Assembly: GCA_026195255.1 (NCBI GenBank)
Contig: JAPHSS010000019.1
Coordinates: 44,863-108,862 of the forward strand
DNA length: 64,000 nucleotides
Direction of reading: 5' to 3'
DNA from: Gammaproteobacteria bacterium
Lineage (GTDB): Bacteria > Pseudomonadota > Gammaproteobacteria > SZUA-229
Shown: positions 47,108 to 56,643 of the stretch, piece by piece
Layout of the letters: every line of letters starts with the position of its first letter
Position numbering within the stretch: the first letter of the stretch is position 1
Notes under the pieces: model-generated
Told to the model about the DNA's origin: nothing
Database searches by the model: none
What the model saw: only the letters and a program-made list of their open reading frames with translations
Position numbers and translations under genes: made by a program

Positions 47108-47601
47108 GGTTTGTTGCTCTTACTATTGCGGGTTTCAGGTAGTGCCTGTATCCATGATTCGCAGGTGGCGAGTAACTTTTTATTATCAATATTACTTTGT
47201 GGCTTATAAGGCGCATTTTCGAGTTGTAATGCTATTTCGTCTATGAATATATTTTGTGAGCAGAGACGGTTTAACTGTTTAGTCCATTGTTGGCCTGTAA
47301 GGCTGGCAATATCTTCCCGGGGTAAATAACTTAACGCTATGCGACGTAATAAAGCAGAAACTGCTCGAATTAATTCTACAGAATTGTCATTGTTTTTATA
47401 TTTCAGGCGTAAGTCTTTTAATTCATTTAATGCTATTTTTTTATAGGCAATTTTTCTATTTTGTTTTTTATATTTAATAAATCTATAAATAGCAAATGAA
47501 ATCAATAAAACCAACAGTGGCAAAAGCCACCAGCCGATGGCTAATGGCCACCAGCTTACGGTATCAGGTAAGTGAATGTCGCGAAGAGGCAGTTCATTCA
47601 T
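47104..47601 (-). CDS. DUF4381 membrane protein of the Bat/MoxR cluster
   Basis: 165 residues. Begins LPLRDIHLPDTVSWWPLAIGWW, a DUF4381 hallmark, with a membrane helix about 20-45 and a cytoplasmic helical tail (LIRAVSALLRRIALSYLPREDIASLTGQQW). Function unknown, but the gene is consistently placed between DUF58 and BatA genes. Overlaps DUF58 gene by 8 nt. Confidence 0.88.
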   Translation of the reverse strand: MNELPLRDIHLPDTVSWWPLAIGWWLLPLLVLLISFAIYRFIKYKKQNRKIAYKKIALNELKDLRLKYKNNDNSVELIRAVSALLRRIALSYLPREDIASLTGQQWTKQLNRLCSQNIFIDEIALQLENAPYKPQSNIDNKKLLATCESWIQALPETRNSKSNKP

Positions 47602-48589
47602 TTTTACTGACTCCTGATTTATTAACAGGTGATCTTTTAACAGGCGATTTTAAACCGAGCTTTTTTTGTAATGTAGGTAGTATTTCATCAGCAGTTGAAA
47701 TATTCAAATAATGCATGCCCATTTTTATGCTGCTGTTTTTTAATTGTGATTGCTGGTTTAAAAAACGCTGCTGATATTGCTGTCTTTGTTTTTTGTTGTA
47801 GGTATTTAGATTAAGCTCTTTTTCACCATCACTTATTTTGTAATTACCGGCGGGTGGTAGTTGCTGTTCTAATGGGTCGTAGATCGAAATTAATACCACG
47901 TCAGAGTGTCGACTTAACTGAGATAGTTTCGCCCAGCCCAGCTCATCCATATTACGAAAGTCACTAATTAAAAAGATAAGTGAGCCGGGTTTATTTACGC
48001 GTTGTAACCGGCTTAGTGCATCGGCTGCACTTTTAGTGTGTACTGATTGCCTGTTTTTATTATTCCAGGCGGAATGCTGAGCTAACTGTTTAATAAAATG
48101 CAGACTTGCTGACTTGCCTCTGCTTGGGCGAAGTTCAATATGCTCGGTTTCAGAAAAAATTAATCCACCGAGTCTGTCACCGTGATGTGCTGTGCTCCAG
48201 GCTAAAAGCGCAGCTGCTTTTGAGGCGAGTACAGATTTAAAATGTTGCTGAGTACCAAAAAACATAGGCTGGCGATAATCTACCCACAATAAAACCGGGC
48301 GTTCTCGTTCTTCACGAAATACCTTTGAGTGGGCTTTACCGGTGCGAGCGGTAACTCGCCAGTCCATAGCACGAATATCGTCTCCGGGCTGGTAGGGGCG
48401 TGATTCATCAAACTCCATGCCCCGGCCTTTAAAGGTCGATAAATATTGACCATTAAACTGGGCTCGAATACTGGCTGAATTTAACGGCAGTTGTCGGGCA
48501 TCCCGGTTTAATGAGATGAGAGTAGATTGTTTAATACGCACTACATCATCAGCATTGATTTCAGAATTTTTTGACGTGTCTCTAGGCAT
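47594..48589 (-). CDS. DUF58 protein of the Bat/MoxR cluster
   Basis: 331 residues. The signature RGMEFDESRPYQPGDDIRAMDWRVTARTGKAHSKVFREERERP is replaced here only by its parts: ESRPYQPGDDIR and DWRVTART are intact. A VWA-like fold follows (LLWVDYRQPMFFG). It is soluble; the C-terminus is basic. Presumed adaptor between MoxR and the Bat membrane proteins. Confidence 0.9.
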   Translation of the reverse strand: MPRDTSKNSEINADDVVRIKQSTLISLNRDARQLPLNSASIRAQFNGQYLSTFKGRGMEFDESRPYQPGDDIRAMDWRVTARTGKAHSKVFREERERPVLLWVDYRQPMFFGTQQHFKSVLASKAAALLAWSTAHHGDRLGGLIFSETEHIELRPSRGKSASLHFIKQLAQHSAWNNKNRQSVHTKSAADALSRLQRVNKPGSLIFLISDFRNMDELGWAKLSQLSRHSDVVLISIYDPLEQQLPPAGNYKISDGEKELNLNTYNKKQRQQYQQRFLNQQSQLKNSSIKMGMHYLNISTADEILPTLQKKLGLKSPVKRSPVNKSGVSKNE

Positions 48590-48591
48590 TT

Positions 48592-49572
48592 TTATGGAAC
48601 GGCAATAAGAGAAATTAACTCATCTATAAACTGATCTTTTGTTATACCTTCAGCCTCAGCTTCAAAACTTAAAATAATACGATGACGTAAAACATCATGG
48701 GCAACCGCCTGAATATCTTCGGGGCCTACAAAATCACGCCCGGATAGCCAGGCATGAGCTCGAGCGCATCGGTCAAGTGCCATGGATGCGCGAGGCGAAG
48801 CGCCATATTCAAGCCAGGCAGATAGTTTTTCATCGTAACGCCCCGGATCTCGAGTAGCGAGAACCAGTTGTAATAAATAATTTTCCAGTTCATCAGACAT
48901 ATAAATGTCTAATACTTCATTGCGTGCCTCAAATAATGCACTCTGAGACATAGTTTGCGCTGGTTTGGCGGGGTCACTTAAGCCCTGTCGTGCCTCACCG
49001 CGAGTCAGGTGTAGAATTTCACGCTCGGTTTCTGCACTCGGGTAACCTACAAACACGTGCATTAAAAAGCGATCTAGCTGGGCCTCCGGTAACGGGTAGG
49101 TGCCTTCCTGTTCTAATGGGTTCTGGGTCGCCATTACCAGAAACAAATCGGGTAAAGGATAGGTGACAGAACCCACCGTAATCTGTCGTTCTGCCATGGC
49201 TTCCAGCAAGGCGGATTGCACTTTCGCCGGTGCGCGGTTAATCTCATCAGCAAGAATCAGGTTATGAAACAGGGGGCCTTTTTGAAATTGAAAAGAGGCA
49301 TCCTGAGGGCGATAAATTTCTGTACCGGTTAAATCAGCGGGTAACAGGTCTGGCGTAAACTGTACTCTATGAAACTCAGCTTCAACACCGTCACTCAAAA
49401 CTTTTATAGCACGGGTTTTTGCCAGACCAGGGGCACCCTCAACTAACAGGTGTCCATCTGCCAAAAGCGCTATAATAAGCCTGTCAACAAGTGTGGACTG
49501 CCCAAGTATTTGCTGGCCGATATAGTCTTTAAGTTGTGAAATTGCAGTGTGCTGCGGCAAAGGTCTCTCCAT
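48592..49572 (-). CDS. MoxR-family AAA+ ATPase
   Basis: 326 residues from ATG 49572; alternative upstream starts at 49611, 49632 and 49644 exist, none with a clear ribosome site, and the conserved region begins soon after 49572. Walker A EGAPGLAKT, Walker B LADEINRA, the sensor and MoxR motif ATQNPLEQEGTYPLPEAQLDRF are present. MoxR ATPases act as chaperones that activate metal or redox enzymes or membrane complexes. First gene of the minus-strand cluster; divergent from the acyltransferase gene. Confidence 0.93.
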   Translation of the reverse strand: MERPLPQHTAISQLKDYIGQQILGQSTLVDRLIIALLADGHLLVEGAPGLAKTRAIKVLSDGVEAEFHRVQFTPDLLPADLTGTEIYRPQDASFQFQKGPLFHNLILADEINRAPAKVQSALLEAMAERQITVGSVTYPLPDLFLVMATQNPLEQEGTYPLPEAQLDRFLMHVFVGYPSAETEREILHLTRGEARQGLSDPAKPAQTMSQSALFEARNEVLDIYMSDELENYLLQLVLATRDPGRYDEKLSAWLEYGASPRASMALDRCARAHAWLSGRDFVGPEDIQAVAHDVLRHRIILSFEAEAEGITKDQFIDELISLIAVP

Positions 49573-49668
49573 TAATGGCTTGTAATTTAGTTTGCTGGCA
49601 AATTTTATCATTTGTTGGTTAATAAAGACCATATTTAGAAACAAAAGTTTAAAGTAGATGACAGATAT

Positions 49669-50226
49669 ATGAGACGTTTCAGTAGATGGACATTAAAAAT
49701 TATGGGCTGGCAATTAGATGAGCAATTGCCAGCACATAATAAATACGTATTAATAGCTTACCCGCATACGAGTAACTGGGATTTTATACTGGGCATGCTG
49801 GCAAAGTGGGCAATGGATATGCCACTTAACTGGGTTGCCAAACACAGTATGTTCTGGGGGCCATTTGGCCCAATATTTAAGGCAATGGGCGGTGTGCCGA
49901 TTGATCGTGATAAGACATCTGGTTTTATTCAAAAAAATATAGCGCTCTTTCAAAAAAGAGATGAATTTGTGCTGGGTATGATGCCTGAAGGTACACGCTC
50001 AAAAACCGAGCGTTTAAAAACAGGCTTTTATCATATTGCCGATGGTGCGAATGTGCCTTTAGTGCTTGGATATCTTGATTATAAAAACAAAAAACTGGGA
50101 GTGGGCAAAGTGTTAGAAATCACAGGTGATATAACTTATGATTTTATAGAAATTGAAAAATTCTATAAAGATAAGACTGGATATAACCCTGATAATCAAA
50201 CTGCGCTTGTGATTGATAAAAAGTAA
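49669..50226 (+). CDS. PlsC-like acyltransferase
   Basis: 185 residues. Variant HX4D motif in YPHTSNWDFI (H and D five apart), then GGVPIDRD and MPEGTRSK, matching 1-acyl-glycerol-phosphate acyltransferase blocks. A short form without a membrane N-terminus. Substrate unknown; related small proteins are annotated only as acyltransferase family. Next to btuF but unlikely related in function. Confidence 0.85.
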   Translation: MRRFSRWTLKIMGWQLDEQLPAHNKYVLIAYPHTSNWDFILGMLAKWAMDMPLNWVAKHSMFWGPFGPIFKAMGGVPIDRDKTSGFIQKNIALFQKRDEFVLGMMPEGTRSKTERLKTGFYHIADGANVPLVLGYLDYKNKKLGVGKVLEITGDITYDFIEIEKFYKDKTGYNPDNQTALVIDKK

Positions 50227-50232
50227 ATATAA

Positions 50233-51123
50233 ATGAAATTAATTAATGTTTTATTATTTAATATATGTTTTTTTAGCGCATTCATTTCTTCAGCAGAGCC
50301 AATAAGAGTAATGGATGATGCTGGTTTATTGGTAGAGTTATCTCAGCCAGCCAGGCGGGTTATTAGTTTGTCGCCCCATATTACAGAATTATTGTATTCA
50401 GTGGGTGCAGGTGAAACTATTTTAGCGGCGGTAGATTTTAGTAATTATCCTGAACAGGCAAAAAACCTGCCTCGTATTGGTTCAGGTTATCAACTGGACG
50501 TTGAGGCAATTATTAACTTACAACCGGATTTAATTGTTGGTTGGCAGAGTGGAAATAATCAGGCGCAATTGCAGCAGCTCAAAAATTTAGGGTTTAATCT
50601 GTATTTAAGTGAGCCTAAATCGCTTATTGACATAGCAGAGAATCTAATCGATTTAGGTATGTTGTTAGGTAATCGAGAGTTAGCTAAAAAGCAATCTAAT
50701 AAATTTAAATCTGAATTAGAATCTTTGAAGCTGAGATATAAGGATAGTGAAAAAGTTCGAGTTTTTTACCAGGTATGGCAGAGCCCTCTTTTTACGATTA
50801 ATAAACAACATATAATTTCCAGCATAATAGAAATGTGTGGAGGGGATAATATATTTAAAGATTTAAGCATTCTCTCACCACAGGTGGATATTGAATCAGT
50901 GATTGAAAGAAATCCAGATGTGATAGTAGCTGGTATAGGTGATTCACGTGATGACTGGTTGTCCAGTTGGTCTACATGGAAGTCAATAAATGCAGTTAAA
51001 AACAGTCAGCTTTACGGCATTGATGCTGATTTGATTGTGCGCCATACTTTAAGGATTTTGCAGGGTGCAGAGTTGATGTGTCAGGCTTTGCAAGGTGCGC
51101 GTGATGCCAGGTATAATTTGTGA
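50233..51123 (+). CDS. btuF: Vitamin B12 ABC transporter substrate-binding protein
   Basis: 296 residues with signal peptide (about 1-20). Periplasmic-binding-protein fold with PARRVISLSPHITELLYSVGAGE and LQPDLIVGWQSGN, typical of BtuF. It delivers B12 to BtuCD. It lies on the plus strand, convergent with the tonB gene, while btuCD are on the minus strand further on. Proximity to BtuB and its riboswitch makes B12 the best ligand. Confidence 0.88.
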   Translation: MKLINVLLFNICFFSAFISSAEPIRVMDDAGLLVELSQPARRVISLSPHITELLYSVGAGETILAAVDFSNYPEQAKNLPRIGSGYQLDVEAIINLQPDLIVGWQSGNNQAQLQQLKNLGFNLYLSEPKSLIDIAENLIDLGMLLGNRELAKKQSNKFKSELESLKLRYKDSEKVRVFYQVWQSPLFTINKQHIISSIIEMCGGDNIFKDLSILSPQVDIESVIERNPDVIVAGIGDSRDDWLSSWSTWKSINAVKNSQLYGIDADLIVRHTLRILQGAELMCQALQGARDARYNL

Positions 51124-51753
51124 TCAATCTAATCTATATGAAACAGGAAAACTTTTCAGGGTGTCTCTGTTGTAGTTTATTAATGAATTTTCTGGCAGGT
51201 TTATCTTTTCTACAGAGTTAATAGCGGCCATGTCCAGAATGTCATAACCAGAGGTTTTTAATATTTTTATATCACTTATTTTTCCATCGTGATTAATCGA
51301 AAAAGAGATAATCAAATCACCCTGCCAATTACGTCGTATAGCCGATTTAGGGTAATAGAAGAATTTATCTAATTCGGCTTTAAGGAAGTTGTCTAAAATA
51401 ACCTGTTTATCAGGTGAATTGACATGTCTTACTAAGGGAGTGATTGATTTCTCAGTTGGCCTTTCTGATGTTCTCTCTTTAACTGGTTTAGATGACAATG
51501 AAGTTTCAGTAAGAGTAGTTTGTGTGCTTTTGTTTTTTACCGCAATGACGCTTTTCTTGATGATTTTTGGCTTTTTATCTGATGAGCTGGTTTTGTTTAT
51601 GGTTCTGTCAGGGTGTATTAGTTGCACCGAAAAAGAAGAACGTCCCTGTTCATTGTGTTTGTTTAAATCGAATGCCCGCTCACTATTTAAATTAAGCGCA
51701 ACGACGTGTATCGTTGCGGATAAAAAAATAAATAAAACTAACCCGGGTTTCAT
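51124..51753 (-). CDS. tonB: TonB-type energy transducer
   Basis: 209 residues: one N-terminal membrane helix (LVLFIFLSATIHVVAL), a charged spacer rich in Lys/Ser/Thr, and a C-terminal TonB domain (about 125-209: YYPKSAIRRNWQGDLIISFSINHDGKISDI). It couples the inner-membrane proton force to BtuB. It directly follows btuB (8 nt), so it is probably the partner for that receptor. ExbB/ExbD genes are not in the window. Confidence 0.85.
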   Translation of the reverse strand: MKPGLVLFIFLSATIHVVALNLNSERAFDLNKHNEQGRSSFSVQLIHPDRTINKTSSSDKKPKIIKKSVIAVKNKSTQTTLTETSLSSKPVKERTSERPTEKSITPLVRHVNSPDKQVILDNFLKAELDKFFYYPKSAIRRNWQGDLIISFSINHDGKISDIKILKTSGYDILDMAAINSVEKINLPENSLINYNRDTLKSFPVSYRLD

Positions 51754-51761
51754 TATATTAG

Positions 51762-53612
51762 TTATATGTCGTAACGCAGATTAACAAATAAGTTTCTACC
51801 AAGGGTGTTATAGGTGCCGTTAAACGTATCTTCGTTAATAACATATTCATTATCGCCGATATTGTTTATTTCAGCAGATAAAGTGATGTGTTTGTTAATT
51901 GAGTAATCAAGGCCGGCATCTACAACGCCATAACCAGGGATGGATGAACTGTTATCAAGGTTTGTGTATCGCTTTCCCTGAGCAAGTAATGAAGCATTAA
52001 CTGTATACTTGCCAAACTGGCGAGATGTTTGAAAATTAAATGTTTCTCTTGCGCGAGCTATCAGTTGTTTGCCTTTATTTACGCCTGACTCATTTGTGCC
52101 ATCAGCGTAACTGACGGACATGCTGGTATTCCATTTAGCAACAGAAAAATCAGATATAAATTCAGCGCCTGTTATCTGGGCTTTATTTATATTGCTGGCG
52201 GTGAATGTGTCTGGATCTGAGGCGATCAGGTTATCAATATCAGTTTGATAGATATTTAAAGACCACTTTACAGAAGAGTGATTGCCTTTTATTCCAACTT
52301 CAAAACTTTCAGATTCTTCAGGGTTTAATGTGTCAACACCATAAAATGGGAAATACAAATCATTAAATGTCGGTGCCTTAAATGCGGTTCCATATGAAAG
52401 TGTCAGTTTTAATGTGTTATTAATTGAGTGGCCAAGTGCAATGCTGCCGGTGTTGTGTTTGCCAAACTGTTCGTTATCATCCTTGCGTAAACTGATATTT
52501 ACATCTAAATAATCGTATTGACTATCCCAGGCAATAAAAGCCGCGACATTATCTCGAGAATCAGGTGTGTTGGCCGGATATTCTGCCGTATCTACAGTGT
52601 CTTCTGCGTAATCAATGCCTAAAATCACAAGTTGATTCTCAGTGAACTGGAGATTGTTAATAAATGAAGCATCAGAGCGCCTGGTTTCAAATGCATAATT
52701 CTCAACTGATTCCCAGAAGTTTTCATCGTTATCAATAGAAGTGCCTAATATTAACTGGCCATCCCATATGCCATCTGATGCGAAATTAAACGTGTTGCTA
52801 AAAACCTGTTGTTCAAAATCTGAGTCGCAGGCATCAGAGTTGATAAAAGTGGTATTGTTGAGGCAGTTATCGTATTGCGTATTTCCTTGTGCATTCATAA
52901 AAGTTGCATCAAAAGAAAGATTCTTATTGAAGGTATAACCAAATGTGGCTGTAACCGAGTCATTTAAATAACCATCGTCATCATTTTCTGTGGCGTGTTT
53001 TATTGCATCTATACCATCAGTGCTTGAGTGACTGGCATTTAAACTAAAGTTTGCATTGCCTTCGCTGCCAGCAAATAAGGCAGATATTTCGCGAGTGTTA
53101 TTTGAGCCATAACCAATGTTGGTAGAAATGCTGGTTTCTTTACGGCCTTTTCGAGTAAAAATTTGTATGACACCACCGATCGCTTCAGAACCGTACAGGC
53201 TAGACCTGGGGCCACGAACTATTTCGATACGTTCAATTTGTTCCAGTGGAAAATAGTGAAAAGCAGTGCTGCCAGCTGAGGCTGAAAATAACTTAACCCC
53301 ATCAACCAGTGTTAATGTATGTCCAGAGTTAGTTCCACGAAGAAAAACAGAACTTAATTTTCCATAAGGCCCATTATTTTTCATATCAAAGCCGGCAATA
53401 TTATTTAACAGTGATGGCAGGTCTTTTGCGCTAGATTTTTCAATATCGTCTCGACTGATAATGGTCACAGATGACAGACTGTCGTTTACTGATTGAGAAT
53501 AACGATTTGCCGTTACAATAATTTCCTCAGCGTTTGTTTCAGCTGCATATATTGTGTGGCTGAATATTGATACTGAGCTTAATAATAGTGATTGAATTGT
53601 TTTTTTATGCAT
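51762..53612 (-). CDS. btuB: TonB-dependent B12 receptor
   Basis: 616 residues. Signal peptide (about 1-23), TonB box EEIIVTANR, plug domain (SVTIISRDDIEKSSAKDLPSLL, VFLRGTNSGHTLTLVDGVK) and a 22-strand barrel ending in FVNLRYDI. The size and the cobalamin riboswitch immediately upstream indicate vitamin B12 import across the outer membrane. Expression should fall when B12 is abundant. Confidence 0.92.
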   Translation of the reverse strand: MHKKTIQSLLLSSVSIFSHTIYAAETNAEEIIVTANRYSQSVNDSLSSVTIISRDDIEKSSAKDLPSLLNNIAGFDMKNNGPYGKLSSVFLRGTNSGHTLTLVDGVKLFSASAGSTAFHYFPLEQIERIEIVRGPRSSLYGSEAIGGVIQIFTRKGRKETSISTNIGYGSNNTREISALFAGSEGNANFSLNASHSSTDGIDAIKHATENDDDGYLNDSVTATFGYTFNKNLSFDATFMNAQGNTQYDNCLNNTTFINSDACDSDFEQQVFSNTFNFASDGIWDGQLILGTSIDNDENFWESVENYAFETRRSDASFINNLQFTENQLVILGIDYAEDTVDTAEYPANTPDSRDNVAAFIAWDSQYDYLDVNISLRKDDNEQFGKHNTGSIALGHSINNTLKLTLSYGTAFKAPTFNDLYFPFYGVDTLNPEESESFEVGIKGNHSSVKWSLNIYQTDIDNLIASDPDTFTASNINKAQITGAEFISDFSVAKWNTSMSVSYADGTNESGVNKGKQLIARARETFNFQTSRQFGKYTVNASLLAQGKRYTNLDNSSSIPGYGVVDAGLDYSINKHITLSAEINNIGDNEYVINEDTFNGTYNTLGRNLFVNLRYDI

Positions 53613-53724
53613 GGAATGTCTCCGTAGCGCCGCCCGTGCCTGGCTTATATTGGAGGACAGGGAAAGATGGAATATGAATTGTTAGACATAAAACATCCGT
53701 CCAACTACCCGCCGTAGTTAACGT

Positions 53725-53925
53725 AATAAATCAGGCCGGTCTCCGGGCTTACGTCTCGTTTTAACGCCTTCCCATGAATTATCACAGTGGCTTCAGGTTA
53801 GGGGCTAACCTGATTGTCAAAACTTAAAACGCTTACCGTTGCGGGGGCAGCACTGGCATTGAAAATAATATTCGCACCAGTTTCCCGTTTAATCCGTTGA
53901 TATGATATATCGTTGGACACCTGAT
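53725..53925 (-). promoter_or_regulatory. Cobalamin riboswitch upstream of btuB
   Basis: Read on the minus strand it contains the ordered AdoCbl-riboswitch blocks: GGGAAACTGGTGC, CAGTGCTGCCCCCGCAACGG, AGCCACTG, GGGAAGG and the B12 box AGCCCGGAGACCGGCC (53734-53749). It ends about 110 nt before the btuB start. Binding of cobalamin should repress btuB (and tonB) expression. Its end points are approximate. Confidence 0.95.
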
Positions 53926-54049
53926 TAAGGACGGCCACAATACCGCTTTTAGTGATGAAGTTCAATAATAAATATATTTATTACTGAAATAGACATTAGG
54001 TGGGTCTTGTGCTTTTCTATTTGGGATAAGGGGGAGTGGGTGTGTAAAC

Positions 54050-54817
54050 TTATTTCGTTATAAAAACAGGGTAACCATCTGATTCTATTCGGCTAATTGG
54101 GTGATCATAAAGTTTATGCAAATTACTTTCGTTAAGCAGTTCTTTGCTGGTGCCCGTTAGTGTTTCGCCATCACCCGGTAATAATATCAATTTGTCACAG
54201 TAACGGGCAGCGAGATTAATATCGTGCAGTGTCATTATTATTGTTTTGCCCTGTGCTCTGGTTTGTTGGCATAGCTGATTTAATAGCTGAATCTGATATT
54301 TCAAATCCAGATGACTATTAGGTTCGTCTAGTAACATGATGTCGGGATTCTGAGTAATCAATGTAGCAATGGCGACTCTCTGTCTTTCGCCACCAGATAA
54401 CTGATTTATGGGTCGCTCACTCAGGTGAGATAGTTGTACCGTGCTTAATGCCTGATGAGCGCATTCCCAGTCGCTCGGGCTTTCCCATTGCCAATTATTC
54501 AGGTGAGGATGGCGTCCAGTGATAACCGTTTCAAGAACTGTTGCCGGGAAACTATCTTCGTGATGCTGGAGTAAAACACCTAATTGTCGGGCAATTTTTT
54601 TGCGAGATAATTCAAGAATATTATTTTCTCGAATTAAAATCTCACCACTCACAGAAGGGCGTAAACCAGCCAGTGTGTGCAGCAAGGTTGTTTTGCCTTT
54701 TCCGTTACGTCCGAGTATGCCCCAAACTTCACCTGCTTCACATGTGATATTCAGCTTGTGACATACGGGTGTATTACCAATACGAATATTTAAATTTGAT
54801 GTGCTTAGTAAACTCAC
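54050..54817 (-). CDS. btuD: B12 ABC transporter ATP-binding protein
   Basis: 255 residues. Walker A GRNGKGKTTLL, signature LSGGERQR, Walker B IMLLDEPNSHLD and H-loop TLHDIN. FecE/BtuD subfamily. It overlaps btuC by 4 nt, so they are co-translated. Heme and siderophore ATPases look similar; the B12 context decides. Confidence 0.88.
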   Translation of the reverse strand: MSLLSTSNLNIRIGNTPVCHKLNITCEAGEVWGILGRNGKGKTTLLHTLAGLRPSVSGEILIRENNILELSRKKIARQLGVLLQHHEDSFPATVLETVITGRHPHLNNWQWESPSDWECAHQALSTVQLSHLSERPINQLSGGERQRVAIATLITQNPDIMLLDEPNSHLDLKYQIQLLNQLCQQTRAQGKTIIMTLHDINLAARYCDKLILLPGDGETLTGTSKELLNESNLHKLYDHPISRIESDGYPVFITK

Positions 54818-55812
54818 GACAACTCCTGTTGTCGATAGCCGCGGTTTAATAAATATAAAAATAGAGGTACACCAATGAATGCCGTGATCACACCTGTGGG
54901 TAATTGTTGCGGGGCAATGATAGTACGAGCAATCGTGTCGGAGAGGAGTAACAGGCTGCCTCCGGCGAGCACCGATGCGGGTGCTAACCAGCGATGATCG
55001 CTGCTCATTAACAGGCGAATCATATGTGGCACAATTAAACCTACAAAACCAATACTACCGGCTTTGGTAACAGCGGTTGCTGTTAAAACTGAAGCGAGTA
55101 AAAACAGGCTTAATCTAATAGGTTTGAGTGATATGCCAAGCACGCTTGCCTGCATTTCACCATGTGAAAGTATGTTTAATGAGCGAGCTAACATTAGGCT
55201 AAACAATAAACCGGCAATTAAAATGACAGGCATTGATGGGTCACTTAAGTGATCAGCCTGGACATAACTTAAATCCCCCATAAGCCAGAACAACATTCCT
55301 TTTAGTGACTGATCGGGACTTACAGATAAAATAAAATTAATGATTGCACCCCAGCCCGCCGCAATAACTACACCGGTTAATAAGAGTCGCGATGGGTTCC
55401 AGCTACCACGCCCATGGGCCAGACCAAAAACCAGCAAGATAGATATAAGAGCACCAATAAAAGCACTTACGGATATCAGGCTACTGACTAAACCAGCTGA
55501 TATCGCCAGCATAGCACCAACTGACGCTCCGCCTGAAACACCAAGTATGTATGGGTCTGCAAGCGGGTTTCTAAGTAATACCTGCATTAACATGCCCGCT
55601 AACGATAAAAGCCCACCTGTTAGAAAAGCAACGTAAGCACGGGGCAGCCGCAATTCTAAGATAACGGTTTGTGTAATATCTGAGCCACCACCTTTTAAAA
55701 CCTCTAATATATCCATATAGGATAAAGGCAGGCTACCCACTGAAAGTGCAAATAAAAAGCTAGCTATGCTTAGAATAATAAGCAGAACAAGTATGGTTAG
55801 GGGTTTAAACAT
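54814..55812 (-). CDS. btuC: B12 ABC transporter permease
   Basis: 332 residues, about ten membrane helices, FecCD/BtuC family: LRLPRAYVAFLTGGLLSLAGMLMQVLLRNPLADPYILGVSGGASVGA block, GAIGFVGLIVPH-like block (GSIGFVGLIVPHMIRLL) and PTGVITAFIGVPLFLYLL. It lies upstream of btuD on the minus strand. Only 84 bp separate it from the divergent adenosyltransferase gene, so promoters overlap there. Confidence 0.88.
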   Translation of the reverse strand: MFKPLTILVLLIILSIASFLFALSVGSLPLSYMDILEVLKGGGSDITQTVILELRLPRAYVAFLTGGLLSLAGMLMQVLLRNPLADPYILGVSGGASVGAMLAISAGLVSSLISVSAFIGALISILLVFGLAHGRGSWNPSRLLLTGVVIAAGWGAIINFILSVSPDQSLKGMLFWLMGDLSYVQADHLSDPSMPVILIAGLLFSLMLARSLNILSHGEMQASVLGISLKPIRLSLFLLASVLTATAVTKAGSIGFVGLIVPHMIRLLMSSDHRWLAPASVLAGGSLLLLSDTIARTIIAPQQLPTGVITAFIGVPLFLYLLNRGYRQQELS

Positions 55813-55896
55813 TTTAAAAAACAGGGTCTGTGGGTTTATTTAATGACAAAGTGATTATAAGCTTAATTAACTTAATTAACACGCAGGTTTCAGATC

Positions 55897-56469
55897 ATGG
55901 GCAATCGACTTTCTAAAATTTATACGCGTACAGGTGATAGTGGCACTACAGGCATGGCTGATGGTAGCAGGGTAACTAAGGACAGTTTACGAATGCATGC
56001 GATTGGTGATGTTGATGAGCTTAATAGCATGCTTGGGGTGGTTATTCATAAATCACAATCCGCTGAGATTAAGGAGAATATGATTACTATTCAACATGAT
56101 TTATTCAATTTAGGTGGCCAGTTGGCGATGCCTGATTATGAAATGATCAATCAGCAACGAGTTGAGTGGCTGGAAGTTACCCTGGATAAAATGAATGCAC
56201 AACTTGAACCGCTTAAAGAATTCATATTGCCAGGTGGTGCAGAGGCGTCCTGCTTTTGTCATATGGCACGGACCATTTGCAGACGCGCTGAGCGAGCACT
56301 GGTTTCATTAAATTCAGAAACTGAAATTAACCAGAATTTGCTGGCTTATATTAATCGTTTATCAGACTGGTTATTTGTCGCGGGTAGAATGTTAAATAAG
56401 TCGCAGTCTATTGATGAGGTTTACTGGCAATCAGAGCGAATTGTTAAACAGTCATCAGTACCTGATTGA
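55897..56469 (+). CDS. Corrinoid adenosyltransferase (PduO type)
   Basis: 190 residues. The PduO/cobalamin adenosyltransferase signature IYTRTGDSGTTGMADG, the HAIGDVDELNSMLG region and the RTICRRAERALV motif are present. It transfers the 5'-deoxyadenosyl group of ATP to cob(I)alamin, completing uptake to coenzyme B12. It stands divergently next to btuC. Confidence 0.92.
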   Translation: MGNRLSKIYTRTGDSGTTGMADGSRVTKDSLRMHAIGDVDELNSMLGVVIHKSQSAEIKENMITIQHDLFNLGGQLAMPDYEMINQQRVEWLEVTLDKMNAQLEPLKEFILPGGAEASCFCHMARTICRRAERALVSLNSETEINQNLLAYINRLSDWLFVAGRMLNKSQSIDEVYWQSERIVKQSSVPD

Positions 56470-56643
56470 TTTAGCCATATTGGTCAGGCCTGAATGCTGA
56501 TCTTTTTACGAGTTAAGCTCATGGCTCCGTTATTTCAGAAAACTGCTTAAAATATTTTAAACGATTACTGTGATTTTATAATTTAGAGTGAGCTTCTTTA
56601 TTTCCGTTATTGTTTAATAATAAAATATTAATCACCTTAAAAA

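Noticed and set aside
39608..49644. A full type VI secretion locus
   Set aside because: Only the TssB-TssC fusion matches sheath proteins; none of the neighbours is a tube, baseplate, ClpV or membrane component.
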